This document shows, one piece after another, positions 22,856 to 35,378 of a stretch of DNA of 64,000 bases. Source of the DNA: Biscogniauxia marginata (taxonomy: Eukaryota; Ascomycota; Sordariomycetes; Xylariales; Xylariaceae); the NCBI GenBank assembly GCA_022695795.1, contig MU404122.1, forward strand, positions 124,001 to 188,000. The letters are read 5' to 3'. The translations under genes and the position numbers were made by a program. How positions within the stretch are numbered: the first letter of the stretch is position 1; each line of letters starts with the position of its first letter. The notes under the pieces were generated by a model, which worked only from the letters and a program-made list of their open reading frames with translations, was not told the origin of the DNA and did no database searches.

Positions 22856-25800
22856 GGTTTACTGGAAGTATTCCGTACATGTACCTAATATCCTTGTCTG
22901 CTTCGACCTATAGATGACGAGGCTGACCTCCGTATCGAGTCTACCCAGATATCAAACCGTGGCCCGGCCGTGAAATGCCGCTTGGGGTATAATGCAACGG
23001 TCCGAAGGCAAGGCCAGACCTTTAGGGGCGCGACCGACCTAGCTGGATCAAGCCCTGTATAGGCACAGTCCACAGGGTCCACTGCTAGGTACGATGGTAG
23101 CTCAGATCGCTGACAAGGTCCGCTGATCTGCTCGGTTCCGGTGCTTCCAGACAGAGATTTGATAACGGAGCTTGAAAGATAAGACTGTTAGTGGCTGAGA
23201 GACAACCAGGGGATGCAGACTGTCCACACAAGCTCCGGTGTGTTTCACCAGGAGTTGTGCCTGTGAACGGTGATCCTAGCTTTCAAGACAGGTAACACCC
23301 AAATAAGCAAGTTGTTAAGATAGTGGACCCTGGGAAAGGCCTGGGCGATAGATAGATAGATAGATAGATAGCGGCGGCTAGCAAGCAAGCAAACTCGGAC
23401 GTGGGTTGGCAATGCAGAAAAAAAAAGCTGCATGCAACTTTGAACTCCCTACGACGACAAGGCCACTGTTCCAGATCTGTAATCGGAACAAGATAGACGA
23501 TGTAGGCGGCAGACCGGGCTTGGGATGGCTAACTCTCTAGGTGATGATGGAGACCAGGATGAGATAAGCTTGGCTTATCGTCGTCATTGAGGCACGCTGC
23601 TTGACGGCGTGGTCAAAGGAAGAGAAGAAATGACAAGTGAAGGGGGGTCTACGCGGGAAGAGTATGGAAGAATAATTAGATACACGTAAGGCAGTCGGAA
23701 ATAATGGGTTCAAGACGAATCGGTGTTGAGGACCCTTGATTCGAAGGAACCCGACTCGAGTAATGGCGTTGATGTGGGACGGCGGCTTTCAGATCGACAA
23801 TGACGGTGCAGCACATATGACACTGCCGCTCGATAACTCGGCGCGGGCATGTATGTACACTAGCTCTCGCTCGTTCCAGGTTCGTAAGAAGGCTGGTTCC
23901 GTGAGGAACTAAAGAGTCCCTTGAGCGGCGAATTCAACCACTAGGGAGATGAGTTGTGGTGTAGGGAAGGGGCACAGACCGCGGGTGAGCTCGTGGGTGG
24001 TTTTCTACGCCGATGTAGTCGGATATCAAGACCAAGACAGGAGGGTAATGAACGACATGCCACTGCAGAAAACTAAAAGCAGGAGTAACGAATTATAATG
24101 GAGCAATTGATAACGCGTGAATCTTATCTTTGAGATCATGACAATAAAGGAATTGGTAAGAGAGGTTCGGGAATTCTATTAGGTTAGCACGTTGTAGTAC
24201 CGCCTCGAAGGTTGGTTGCTGATCGAGGCTCTCAAGGTTCGGGATACCTGAAAGAGACTTCGAGCTGGCGGTTAGCCTCAACCCAATGTCTGCCGGCCCT
24301 AATTCACCGCAGATAAAAAGACGTCGGGACCAGTGCGACCGAGAAGATATATGTCTTGGCTTTGAAGTAACGTCGTAGTACCTTGTACGCAGACGGCTAC
24401 CCAATCTGTGGGCGCCATTGGCTTGCCCGGGGCGTGGTGAACAGGGCAAGCCTGGATCAGAAGTGCTGCAATTACCAAATAGAAAAGACGCTTTTGGCGG
24501 AATGCGGCTAGGGCTATGAATACTTGTAACGTAATGGCTCGACCTTGCCGAGTCATACAGGGTTTAATAGTCTACGAGAGTGGGACAAGATATGGAAGAA
24601 TTAGGGATGACATGTATGGACATATGTAAGAGGGCTGGAGGGACTGGGGAAGCTTGACAACCTTTCGCCCACACTCTTAGACTCTTTTTAAGATCCGACT
24701 TTATGGCAACGGCCAGCGCGCGACAACGACGGTGGATGAGGAGAACAGGGGTCAGTATCTAATCTACATAATAATGGGGATAATGATGGGGTTGACGATA
24801 GGGACTATAGGGAGCCACCGTTATCTGTGGGTATATGTGAGAACCGTCCCCTCGGATAAAGTCTGGTGATAATAATGATAATAATAAAGGAATGAATAAT
24901 GATGTATAATCGCTCTTAATAAGTTCCCATTGGGAGTTGTAACTCTCCGAAGGGAAGATACCTTGTCTGGGGAGACCTGATGAACTGTCCCCGGTGATGG
25001 ACTATGCGATCCCCTCGGTTGGGAATTGGGGCTGCCAGCCTAGATCGGCCGCTGGCTGCATCGAAAAAAAAAGAAGAAAAAAAGCGAAGGCCAAGATCTG
25101 CGCCGCCGGCTGCTGAAGAAGGGATCTTCCCCCTCCCTTCGTGCGTCACAAGGCAATTTCTAAGCTGCAAGTCAGCGTCCGACCTTTCAAGCCCGCGCGA
25201 TTGGTCGCAGCCGCAATCCCTATTAACGGTGACGAGCAGCTCTCGATTCGATAGGTCACCGTCTTCTCCTCCATTGGATGCGGCCAGGGCTTTGGACGTC
25301 ACCGCATCGTCGGTGTGAACAAGTCTTAAAATATGACCCTGCACTGGGAAACCCCCACGACCCGAGGTTAGAATTGATTAAATTCCCCGCGCAGTTCATT
25401 TTTATTTTCATTATTTAATTTTTTCCCCCGTGCCTCTCTTTTCTTTCCCTTTTTTTCTGGGCGTGGGATGGACAAATATGATGTGTAACATGCGCAGCCG
25501 GAGAGATCGATCCCCCATCCCTCCCCCCTTACTTACCTCACCGTTGGGCTGCAGACTCTCACGATGAATTCCCCAACATTGTAAAATAAAGTAGGCGTCC
25601 GCCCAGCCAAGAGGGCTTGACGCAACGTACGAAGCCACTGGCAATTGTGGACGGCCTAAGTTGCATTCAATCAGCGCTAGAGTTGAGAACATCAAGAAGC
25701 TTATTATTGGCTTAAGCCACGCAGATCTGATAGGGACATGGAATAGAGTCCCGCGGCCAATGGACGTAACAAACTCTCCGTCCGGCTTGGACCGGCCACG

Positions 25801-28800
25801 AACAAGATCGTAAAGCCACCTACAAAGCCCTAACTATACGGCAAACCCAGACGACAGAGTTGAGAATGAAAGAAAAAGTTACGCACGCCTTTACGTTTTG
25901 TCATCTTGAGGGAAAAATGAGAAAATACCTAGCCCGTGATACTCCGTGGCGCGATGGCTGTGGAAGTCGCCGCTGACCGGTAGGATGCGTTTAAAACTTC
26001 ATGATCGGAGCAAGATTCGCAACACCTGTTTTATCAGCAGGGCATTCATATCGCACCATCTCCTCGCAGTTTCTTGAAACCTACAAACTTCCATATGCTC
26101 AAAACCGACAGATCTAGAGTTGTCAATGAATCGACAATTAATTAAGCGGCGCGTCTTCCAGACCTGGTCAGTGATTGAGACTAGCCTGTGAAAGTTATGG
26201 ATATCCGAATAAAGTTTGCCTTTACTTTCGCTTGAATCGTATAGGGGAGGTTGAGTTGGGCGTGCTCAATTACCTGTTTCTGCCGTTGACACCTTACATG
26301 TAGCTCAAAGGTCATGGTCAACCCTAGGATTAGCTTCAACGGTAACGAATATCTAAGGGGGTTAACATTCCGGAACGCGACCCGTGACCATGGCAAAGGC
26401 TTCTGGAAACAACAAAACCACCAGCTATCATGGGTGACTCGTTATCTTTGCAATCGCTACTCTAAGCGTATGCCATTCACGAATCGGTCCGCAAGACCAA
26501 TACACCAGCCCCTCCTTGGCAATATAAGTATTCTATGAGTCCTTGGAGCAGGGCGAGGAGGATAGGAAGGAGGAATAAGAAAGAGGCAATCAAGTCGCAG
26601 AAACCAACTAGAGATGACAATCGCCCAATAATATATAACTGAACCGCACAGAGAATATGCATATTGTTACCAATACACCCAGTAGGCATATAGGTAGTAA
26701 CATAGTTGTTGCGCGAGGAACTAGAAGTACGGCTACTTGGGTCATAGTACCTTTAACATAATATAGCCCCTTTACTCCCCTAGAAGATGTATACACGTCT
26801 TGTACTACTAATATTTCCGTACCGTAACTCTCCCTGCTTGCCTACTCCGGACGCATATTTTCCGGTTTGTGTTGGCAACGCATCTTTAGTGACGACAAGC
26901 AACGCGATGGCTCTAATTAGGTCACCACTGACAGCCTCTCCCTTTACAGTTTCTTGTAAAGACTCCCCGGAGACATCATGCTAAGATTGTATAAGCCACT
27001 CACAAGGTTACTACATATGTATTTTACTATGGCCAAACACAGGAAATTCAAGTTATGCTAATGGAAGAATTGATTTGTATACTCCTACTGTAATAGTACG
27101 ACACCTAAGAGGAACCTGAGAATCAAGAGCTCTGTGGTTCATTATTTTAGGAACACAAAATGGCAACACCTCTCGTTTCCCGTGTATCTGGATAATTATG
27201 TAAGATATAATGTGTTAATAGAGTTATGGTAGCCCAGTCCCGAAGCTACTTTCTCGGTGATTGATTAGAAGCCGAAAAGGAATGAGAATCACTGTGACCT
27301 ACGAGAAATGAATGGATATTGTCCTAGTGCCTAGTTTTCTTTCCGTAGCCTCTAGTGATGATAATTCTCCTAAGCGGTATTAGATTCCGTCATAGTCATG
27401 TTATGCGATCCGTACTCATTAATTATCGGAAAGGTCAGCCGAAGAGAAAGTGAGTATTTATCCTTAAAGGCACCACAGGAAACTAGCCCCTATAGCATTG
27501 TCCTTGCTTAACTTACTTCAAGCCCAATCTAGCATATTTAATAACAAACTCTCTACTCTCGCTCACTTATGTTCTAGTCTCGTCTCTCACAAGTTGAAAA
27601 TACGATCCTATAGAGAATAGTCAAGGAAAGGTTTTCCTAGTCGCTTATTTTCCTCTAAGCGGGTTACTTAGCCGCGGTGATGCGTCTTAGATATACGGCA
27701 TGTTGTTGAAATATAAGACTGTGCCCCTGTATATGGCCATGCATATGGCCTTCTATATATACGGGATTCGCCTACTTATCTAGACTCCCTTTAGTTAAGA
27801 CACTGCATCATCTCCTGAATCTTCGTCACATATCAATCAATACATGTGACAACTAACTTGAAGTTAGCCTCGAGCGATCCTCACTACTAACCTAGCGATT
27901 AATATAGAAGGGTAAAATGAGGATGGATGCGTAGGTTTGATGCCTATTCAGGTAGCCATATAGGTCGGGTCTGGCGGAAGTTCTCATGACCAAGGCAGGT
28001 GGGTTATATAGACCATTTCATTATCTATCTATAGGTCAACTCACGCGTGTCCTCGTAGATCCACAACCGCGCTCTCCTCCATTATTTAACCAATTACCTT
28101 ACCTATTCTAGGTAACACCCCAAACTTCACCATTGCCTTCAAAACCAAGCCAACCGAAACACAGCACCTAAACTAGGCAAGCAGGATGATACTCATGGTT
28201 GCCTTATAACTGGACGTATATAGTAAAACTGGCATTTCAACTTCATAAGCTCCTGGGTTAGCAGAGCACATCGTACTATATCGTGGCGTAGTAGATGCCC
28301 AACTTACCTACTGTGTACTAGGCACCAAATATCTGTCCATGCAAGCACATCACTTACCCATCAGTGGATGCGACTAAGTTCTCACTTACATTGACGACTG
28401 GCCAGTGAAACACGCAACCACCTCGCCCATTATGTACCCCGCCCCAGCTAGCACCAGCTAGCCCCGACTGTCATGCTGCAGGGTCGAGGTACAGCAGCAG
28501 TAGTGTCTTGGGAGGAGATCATTAAACAGACAACAATCGACGCGGTTGTATAGCATGTTCACGAGATAGGTTGACTGCTGGATCCATCACCCCGCCAACG
28601 GAATATGGACTTACGAAACTTGCATGTGTATGTGCTATGTGTGTAATAAGAAAACTAGCAGGGGTATTACCACGATTACTATGTAGTCGCGTTGAGTTGA
28701 TTATAGTATATGACTAGGTTTAGGTGCAAGATGTTACTTATTTATTTCCATCCTTGATGTAAATGATCAATAGAGATAAAGAAAATAAATAGGCCCTGCT

Positions 28801-28806
28801 ACTAAA
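22856..28806. other. ~6 kb intergenic region, no gene supported
   Basis: This is the divergent space between the transcription factor and the sirtuin. It holds only short frames without recognisable domains; for example 24,093-24,556 (-) and 25,004-25,318 (+) overlap in several frames and lack splice or start support. Small homopolymer and CT-rich tracts occur near 25,066 and 25,410. The first 1-2 kb should include the promoter and leader of the regulator gene. Confidence 0.55.
23347..23370. repeat. (GATA)6 microsatellite
   Basis: Six uninterrupted GATA units lie about 0.5 kb upstream of the Zn2Cys6 gene start. GATA is also the core of sites for fungal GATA factors such as the nitrogen regulator AreA/NIT2, but a perfect microsatellite is more simply explained by slippage. 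Confidence 0.9.
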
Positions 28807-28814
28807 TATATAAA
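28807..28814 (+). promoter_or_regulatory. possible TATA box of the sirtuin gene
   Basis: TATATAAA lies about 140 bp before the sirtuin ATG. The position is plausible for a TATA element with a leader of about 110 bases, but AT-rich words are common in this intergenic region. Confidence 0.35.
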
Positions 28815-28953
28815 TCGATCGTAACCACTCGAACTCACGTGAAAACTCGCAACAACACCCATCAATTCATTCTCTCACCACAGACCCCCGGTTACTAGAT
28901 AGCCAAGCTATATCTAACAACCCTGACCGCCGCGCAAACGAGAATAACCAACC

Positions 28954-29965
28954 ATGCCCATCGAACCCGGCAGTACCTCGATCGCCGAGTTCCACTCGAA
29001 GCTCGCGAGCTCGCAGCGGATCCTAGCACTCTGCGGAGCCGGACTGTCGGCGCCCTCGGGCCTGGCGACATTCCAGGGGCCCCAGTGGTCAAGCGAGCGG
29101 GCGCGGGCGCTCATGTCGGCGAAGAGGTTCGCGGCCGACCCGGACCTCGTCTGGCTGTTCTACTCACACCGGCGGCACGAGGCGCTCAGGGCGGAGCCGA
29201 ACGCAGCGCACCGCTCGCTCGCGCAGCTGGCAGAGCAGAGGCCCGAGTTCTTGTGCCTGATGCAGAATATTGACGGTATGCCCCGTGATTTTGACTTTTT
29301 AATGTGTCTATTTTTTTTTTTTGTTTGGGAGGGAAAGGGGGACCGGTGGGTAGGAGAAGAAGCATTTAGTTACATAGGCCAACAAGCGGGCTTAAAAATA
29401 AAAACCAGGGCTTGCGCAGCGCGCTGGGCATCCGGCAGCTCAGATCCGATATCTTCACGGCTCGCTCTTCGACTTGTGGTGCAGCGACGCCAAGTGCGAC
29501 TATATCGAGCGCGACAACACGAACGACCCACTGTGCCCGGCGCTGGCGCCGGCATCCGAGGATTACGACGACACCCAGCAGATCCCACTGCTGGACCCGA
29601 AGAAGGAGGTGAGCCGGATCCCGAAGGCGGAGCTCCTGCATTGCCCCAAGTGCGGAAGCCTTTTGCGTCCGGGCATTGTGCTGTTTGGCGAGGAGCTCGA
29701 CGAGCGCCTCCTAGAAGAGGTCACGGCCTGGATCGACGAGAAGCCGGTCGACCTAGTACTGGTGATCGGGACGGAGGCGGTAGTGTGGCCAGCGGCCGGA
29801 TTCGTCATTCAGGCGAGAAAGCAGGGCGCCGCGTTAACGGTAGTGAATGTGAGCCCGGACAGATTGGGAACAGCTAGGGATTTGAAGCATGGCGATTTTG
29901 CATTCATTGGCGATGTGCTCGAGTTGCTACCCAAGATGCTGGAGCCTATCCTTGAGAAATCCTAG
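28954..29965 (+). CDS. NAD-dependent protein deacylase, SIRT5-like sirtuin
   Basis: Exons 28,954-29,275 and 29,409-29,965 give 292 residues. The intron begins GTATGC and ends CCAG after a poly-T stretch, and splicing restores NIDGLAQRAGHP, a core sirtuin motif. Sirtuins use NAD+ to remove acyl groups from lysines. The NAD-binding start is GAGLSAPSGLATFQG (about residues 28-42), the catalytic histidine is His124 in LHGSLF, and zinc ligands lie in CSDAKC and CPKC. Tyr70 and Arg73 (FYSHR) correspond to the Tyr-x-x-Arg pair that SIRT5-type enzymes use to bind succinyl or malonyl lysine. The ATG has a good context (AACCATGCC), and no upstream in-frame start is needed. No clear mitochondrial presequence is visible. 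It converges with the transporter gene 200 bp downstream. Confidence 0.9.
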
Positions 29966-30165
29966 GGAAAAGGGGCCCCTGGTATAAGAAATTGAACTAA
30001 ATTGGTCTTTTAGACACCGAAACGTGCTGCATGAACTAGTTAATAAAGCTAGGCATATCGTACACCGGAGCCTGTCTATGGCATGTTCTCCTTTAGACTA
30101 GCTGCCCACTGTAGCATATAGTCAGCAATTGCTACGTTTGGGTGAGTTTTGGGTCGTGAACTATG

Positions 30166-31672
30166 TCATAAAAACCGAACCAGATAATATAGGGCCTAAA
30201 TTGGCAAATCATGCCACCGACGTAGGATTTAAGGGGTATTAAAGAACTCCATAGATTACTCACCATTGTTCCGAATGACGCAGTAAGCATAATTGAGCAT
30301 GTCGAGAAGACTTTGTTGAAGTTGTTACTGTCCCCCGCAAGCAACAGAGAAACCACGACGAAGATATTCAGGGGTATCCGCATAATGCCGTACACCTTAC
30401 CACGAGCATCGTCCTGAACTAAACGCCCCTTCAGATACCCAGTGCACGGCCAATACATCCCAACGCAAGCCTCAAATAAGCAGAATAGCCAGAACGTCGC
30501 GTCCTCCGTTTTGGGCCCGGCTAGTTTCACAAAAGAGTAGTTGGCAACAAGCATGATGCCGACGAGAAGCCGAGAATATCGCACAACTCGTCTTTGCATC
30601 ACGATATTAAACGTCAATGCTGCCGCCATCGAGGAGGCCATGAAGCTGGAGAAGATGAAGCCGTATGGAAGTTCTCCGGCGGACTTTTGCACCGATTTGA
30701 GAGCGGGCGTCCAAAAGAAAACAAACAGGTACATTGACCCTTCGAACATTGTCGAGGCAAATCCAAGGGCCAGGATGGACGGTTGCTTGAAAACAGCCCA
30801 AAGACTCAGAGGTTTCGAGTCATCTGAAGGTTTCGATGAAGCTGCAGCGCCATAATTCTCGATCTATGAATCTGTCAATTGAACCATAGCTAAGAACATA
30901 GTACTGACATTTTCTCTTACCCAATGAGCCCAGATGACTTGGAGCGCAGACCATAACAAGACTACACTCAACATGAAGGGAGCCTTCTTGCTGCCAGTGA
31001 CACGTACGGAGACTTCGCTCGCAACTCCACCGAGGATAGCAGCAAGACTATTGACGGTGCTCGTGGTAGCGTATGTCCTCGACAGGTCACACCCATACTC
31101 CACGAGTTTAAGCTCGCGGAAGTTCGTCACCATCCAGCTGTCGAAGACACTGAAGAGAATGCTCGTGCTGATCCCGCCAAGAACGCGACCTAGAAATAGC
31201 ACAGGGATGGATGGGATTATGGTAAAAATGCAGGACAACGCATATAAGAGGCAATAGATCATGCAGAGTAGCCTCCGGCCGTGCTTATCTGACAAGGCAC
31301 CAACGAAGTAACCACTGAGAGCGCTGGACAAGAAGCCGGTGGTGAAGAGAGTTGACACCAAGCTTGGGGCAAGTCCGTGCTCGTCTCTATACAGAGAGTA
31401 AAGATATGGACCCTACATTTCACGCCGGTTAGTCCCGCAGCGGCGTGTGTGAGTAGACAATCGCGCGAGGGTATACTTGCTTGGACCCAGTCAGCAGCCA
31501 TGGCAAGGAAGTATGCCTTGTACCAGAACCTCTCGGGATGTTTGTCATCGCGCGAAAGTTTCTTCTGCGTCTCGGCCTTTTGCTTCAACGCTTTCCGTCT
31601 AGTAGGCTGAGAAGCCAGCAAGGCCGTACAGAGCACGGCGAGGCCACAGAAACTAGCCTGGTAGTAATCCAT
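30166..31672 (-). CDS. MFS_5 family (molybdate-anion transporter-like) membrane protein
   Basis: Four exons, 31,672-31,481, 31,412-30,921, 30,863-30,264 and 30,195-30,166, give 437 residues. The family (MFSD5-like, Pfam MFS_5) moves anions such as molybdate across membranes. The N-terminal helix is followed by a charged loop and ERFWYKAYFLAMAADWVQ joined to GPYLYSLYRDEHG, a family hallmark. SGYFVGALSDKHGRRLLC is the MFS loop motif between helices 2 and 3. About twelve hydrophobic segments follow. The first intron is GC-AG: its donor GCAAGT is the usual GC-donor consensus. Introns 2 (57 bp, GTAAGA) and 3 (68 bp, GTGAGT) are standard. The last exon is only ten codons and is inferred; reading through intron 3 would instead give a different tail ending at 30,132. 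The start at MDYYQASF fits a membrane protein, and longer upstream reading lacks support. Confidence 0.85.
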
Positions 31673-33641
31673 GGTAATGATGATAACAACTGCCCACCTA
31701 GATGAAGCATATATAGTTGGAGCAACAAGAGAGTTATCTATGCTAGGTAGAGGCTGAGAATGATAGATAATACGCAATACTAGCCCGGCAAGAGCACTTG
31801 AAATATTCAACAGTCGCTTCGCAGAGAACGGCCAAGAGACGATGGTGTAGTTCTGATCCTCCGTAAAGTTGAGACGAGAAACGAAACAACATATGGGGGG
31901 AGTTGACACTTGTCGTTTACAATTACCCGGGGCACTGCTCAAGGGTTCGAGCGTATTTTGCTGCGACGGAAGATGTTCGAAGACAAACCCCCTTCGCACG
32001 ACGCCATTTACCAGGAATCTTGGTTTGGATCTACAAACAATATCGACGCATGGTGGTGAGAATTTATTACATTTGTTCCAACCTGACAAGGTAATTGTCC
32101 ACGGAAGAAGCTGATGGATACACGTAGCGTTAATAACCGGTACATCGGTATGTTACTGTCACTGTGATGGTTTTTGCGAGATGAGTACTACGTAACCTAG
32201 GTAGTGTAGGGGGAAAGATGATGAGGCGCGATGGATGATCAAGTTGAGGGATATTTATTGATTGTAGTATAAGAGAGGTTAGCCTGCCAACCAAAAGGAA
32301 AGGAAAAAAAAGGGACGCGATGCTAACCTTAAGTTCTCGTTTTATTTAATTTTCCTTTCCTTTTCTTTTTTTTTGCCCCTCTCCGCTATTGCACTGCCGC
32401 TCCGGGAGACGGAGAGTGGCTGGAAGGGGGAAAGTTGAGCCGAAATAGGCTAGTTGTGGAGTCTAAGGTAGACAGACCTCACGCTCTGGACCTCGCTATA
32501 ATTCGGGCCGGCGGGGGCCTATTGCCTGAGGTGTTCAGTGGGGTTTCTGTGGTACAGGCCAGAAGCTTTCAGAACGCAGAAACCCCCCCACACAAAGTGG
32601 TAAAACAAGTCGAAACATGGCCAATCAGAGGGTGGAGAATTGAGATTCACCGCTAGAATTTGATGTTTCCGTACGAATGCAAAGCTCGAAAACCACGACT
32701 TGTCGCATCTGTAAGCAACCTAACCAATCCCAACATCACCTTACATACACATGTACGAACGGTCACAGGTAAATAGCAAGCTAGCGAGAGCCAAGCTATA
32801 GTAGATTAATTATATCCCTCGAGACGCGAACTGCAGACTCTGCGATAGTATCCATTTAAGCCGGGTCCACGATCCGATCGTCGGCTCGGGCCAGAGGGAA
32901 AGCAGAGCAGAGCAGCGCAGCGCAGCGCAGAGCAGAGCAAGCAATCAAACTTAACTTTCTGGTGAGCAACCTTGATTTTCCTTCATTCTTTCCTTTTTCC
33001 TTTATTCTTTTCCCGTCTCCCACCTACAGCTTACCTGCTTACCGCAGCTCTCTGTTACCCATTTCGCGTCGTTAATATCACTACTACTTACTACATGCTT
33101 CCCTGCCCAAGATCGCTGATGTAAGGTAGCCAAGGTAGCTTTGGTTAGCTTTGCATTGCATATGCTGCACGTTACCTGTCTACATTGCCCGTCTACCCTG
33201 TTCACGTAGCCCAAGCATGTACCTCCGTACGAACGCGCTTGTCTCTGCCCTACCTGCTTGACATCAGAGGGACATCATCAGAACCCTCCCGCCGCTATCC
33301 CTACCAGAAGAAAAGAGAAGGGGAGAGAAAAGAAAAGAAAGGGACCCGAGACATACCTCCAGCCAACCGAACCACTCTCCTCCCGACATCACCGGCTTTG
33401 TCTCACAAACCCAACCCGTAGCGACGAGGGACAAATAGAGAGACAGAGGCAGAGAGAGATTTACATTCGATACATTCGGCGTCGGCGAAGAGAAAACCAC
33501 CCCCCCTCTTCCCCCAACTCTGGGCCCCCTTCGGCACATATACCCCCCCTATTATACATACTACTACATACATTACACACGTACATACATACAGGTCTTA
33601 CGCCCACGCCCGTACCTATAGCCGATTTACAAAAAGCAACC
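31673..33641. other. divergent intergenic region with CT/AG-rich leader tracts
   Basis: This separates the transporter from Tco89. From about 33,240 the plus strand is open in the Tco89 frame but very biased (Arg/Lys/Glu then Pro/Ser), with AG- and C-runs. That looks like a 5' leader rather than protein. A TTTCCTTTTC-rich stretch lies at 32,345-32,375. Confidence 0.55.
32901..32940. repeat. AGCAG/CGCAG simple repeat
   Basis: Eight 5-bp units, AGCAG or CGCAG (the last ends AGCAA), run in tandem about 0.7 kb before the Tco89 start. It is a short low-complexity tract with no evident function. Confidence 0.85.
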
Positions 33642-35378
33642 ATGGCCAAGGATAGGGACAGCGATAATTCCTCCTCCAGTGCCGCCCAATCAAAACGGCC
33701 GACGGCACCCCGACACAACAGCGATTCCCAGGTCAGCGACCACCACCACCAACAACACCACCGCTCCAAGCAGAAACATGTTGTAGGAGGCGCCGGACGC
33801 TTCCACGGCCGCGTTCCTTCGTCCAAAGCGCTGCAGAAGCACCACGGCCAATCCTCGACCAAGCTGAACCGCCGACCGCCGTCGCCCTCCCCCGAACACC
33901 CGCCTATGCTCGCTCAAACCCATCGTCGCACCACCTCCGACCTGAAGCTGCCCCGTGACTCCTCCGCCGCCTCCAATCCCAGTCTCAAGAAGAACTCCTC
34001 GCACTCGAGCCTCGCAGTCAAGCGCAATCGCTCCCAGGTCGAAATTGCCAAGCGCATCAAATCCACCACCAGCATCAAGCGGTCATCCTCCCACAAGGAA
34101 CTCGGCAAATTGAAAGGCGCCAAGGGCCAGGTTCACTTCGACCTCGGCAACGACGACCACGAGGGCCACGAGGGCCACGAGGGCCACGACGACGAGTGGG
34201 TTGATGCGAGCAGCTCTGCCTCGCCGTACTTGTCGCGGCGCGGATCCGTCACCAGCACCGGCCCCAACAAAGATCAACACCACTCGGGCGAAAGTAGTTC
34301 GCGACCGCTGACGCCCTCTACCGATTTGCCAGCCGACCAACGACCGGTCGGCCCTTCTCCCAATCGCCAGACCGCCCAGCACAACAACTACATAACATCT
34401 AGATTACTGCAGCGCACGCCTTCTCATAGCATCCCACCTAAGATGACTGTCGAGACTGTCTCCGCTTCTGTACCGCCTCATGCCGGTTCGCCAGAATCTC
34501 AGACGAGTCGCGGCCCTCCGAGCCTCTACGGCACCCCGAAGACGGCTACTTTCGTCGGCAGTGGCCAGGAGGAGGTGACGTCTCGTTTTGTCAATGGCTC
34601 CGGCTCCGGCCCTGGATCTGGCGCGACCGGTGACACTGCACCGATTTATACCCAAGCACGAAGGCGCGAAGGGGTGCGACGACCCCAGTCACTGGGTAAC
34701 CCCAACCGAGACGATCCAGATCGGGACCATCGAGAGTCGCTCAGCGAAGAGGAGGATGACAGCGCCCTAGCTCCCCGGACGAGGAGATCGGCCTTCGGAG
34801 CAGCGCCCGCGGGACAGTCGCGCACTCAGCAGAAGCTCAATCTGCAACGCGCAAGCTCTACCATTGAACCCGCCCAGGCGGGAGGTGGTGTCGGGGTCGT
34901 GGGTGCCAGCCCGCTCGTTGGTGGTACTGATTACGACCATCGCGATCCGCGCATCGGCAAGTTGCTTGAGCGAACGGGCATGGAATACCTCGTGGTCCGG
35001 CGTTATCAGAATCCTATCGCGCGATCGATAGCTCGCCTGTCCCAGCTACCTGGCGCCAAAAAGATCCAGCGCATACCTAAACAGAACGGGGCCAACGGGG
35101 CGCTGCACAGCAAGAAGTCGTCAGACCTGGGCGGCGCCGGACGGTTTGGGCTGAGTCAGAGCCTCGTCGAGATGGCCAGATCTCGCCCGACGACGCCGCG
35201 GCTGTCGACTTCGATACGGACGAACGGGGCGAGCTCGAGTTTCGAAGCTGAGGAGGACAACAGGTTGCACGATCGGATGAGCGGTTCGAGCTACGTGGAT
35301 GGCATTGACGACAGCGTAGCCGCGCTCCTGCGGAACCTCTGGGATAAGAACATGGATCTTAGCGCAAGTCAGGACTGA
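33642..35378 (+). CDS. TCO89: TORC1 complex subunit Tco89
   Basis: One exon encodes 578 residues, largely disordered and rich in Ser, Arg and Gly. Tco89 is a subunit of the TORC1 growth-control kinase complex, which in yeast acts at the vacuole. Family landmarks appear in order: GGAGRFHGRVPSSKALQKHH, VKRNRS/IKRSSSHKELGKLKG with QVHFDLGNDD and DEWVDASSSASPYLSRRGS, TSRFVNGSGS, DDSALAPRTRRS, SRTQQKLNLQRASSTIEP, then RDPRIGKLLERTGMEYLVVRR and, at the C-terminus, DDSVAALLRNLWDKNMDLS. I chose the ATG at 33,642 (GCAACCATGGCC) because upstream in-frame sequence is leader-like low complexity. A 9-bp unit is tandemly repeated three times (34,161-34,187), giving EGHEGHEGH. Many SxxR-type segments suggest phosphorylation, which is inference. 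Confidence 0.85.
   Translation: MAKDRDSDNSSSSAAQSKRPTAPRHNSDSQVSDHHHQQHHRSKQKHVVGGAGRFHGRVPSSKALQKHHGQSSTKLNRRPPSPSPEHPPMLAQTHRRTTSDLKLPRDSSAASNPSLKKNSSHSSLAVKRNRSQVEIAKRIKSTTSIKRSSSHKELGKLKGAKGQVHFDLGNDDHEGHEGHEGHDDEWVDASSSASPYLSRRGSVTSTGPNKDQHHSGESSSRPLTPSTDLPADQRPVGPSPNRQTAQHNNYITSRLLQRTPSHSIPPKMTVETVSASVPPHAGSPESQTSRGPPSLYGTPKTATFVGSGQEEVTSRFVNGSGSGPGSGATGDTAPIYTQARRREGVRRPQSLGNPNRDDPDRDHRESLSEEEDDSALAPRTRRSAFGAAPAGQSRTQQKLNLQRASSTIEPAQAGGGVGVVGASPLVGGTDYDHRDPRIGKLLERTGMEYLVVRRYQNPIARSIARLSQLPGAKKIQRIPKQNGANGALHSKKSSDLGGAGRFGLSQSLVEMARSRPTTPRLSTSIRTNGASSSFEAEEDNRLHDRMSGSSYVDGIDDSVAALLRNLWDKNMDLSASQD

Noticed and set aside
31259..32089. Long minus-strand frame extending upstream of the transporter start
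   Set aside because: The upstream part has no transporter homology and runs through the first intron; the start at 31,672 gives a normal membrane-protein N-terminus.
33258..33641. 128-codon N-terminal extension of Tco89
   Set aside because: The extension is AG/C-run low complexity typical of a leader, and the ATG at 33,642 has a good context and begins the usual family sequence.
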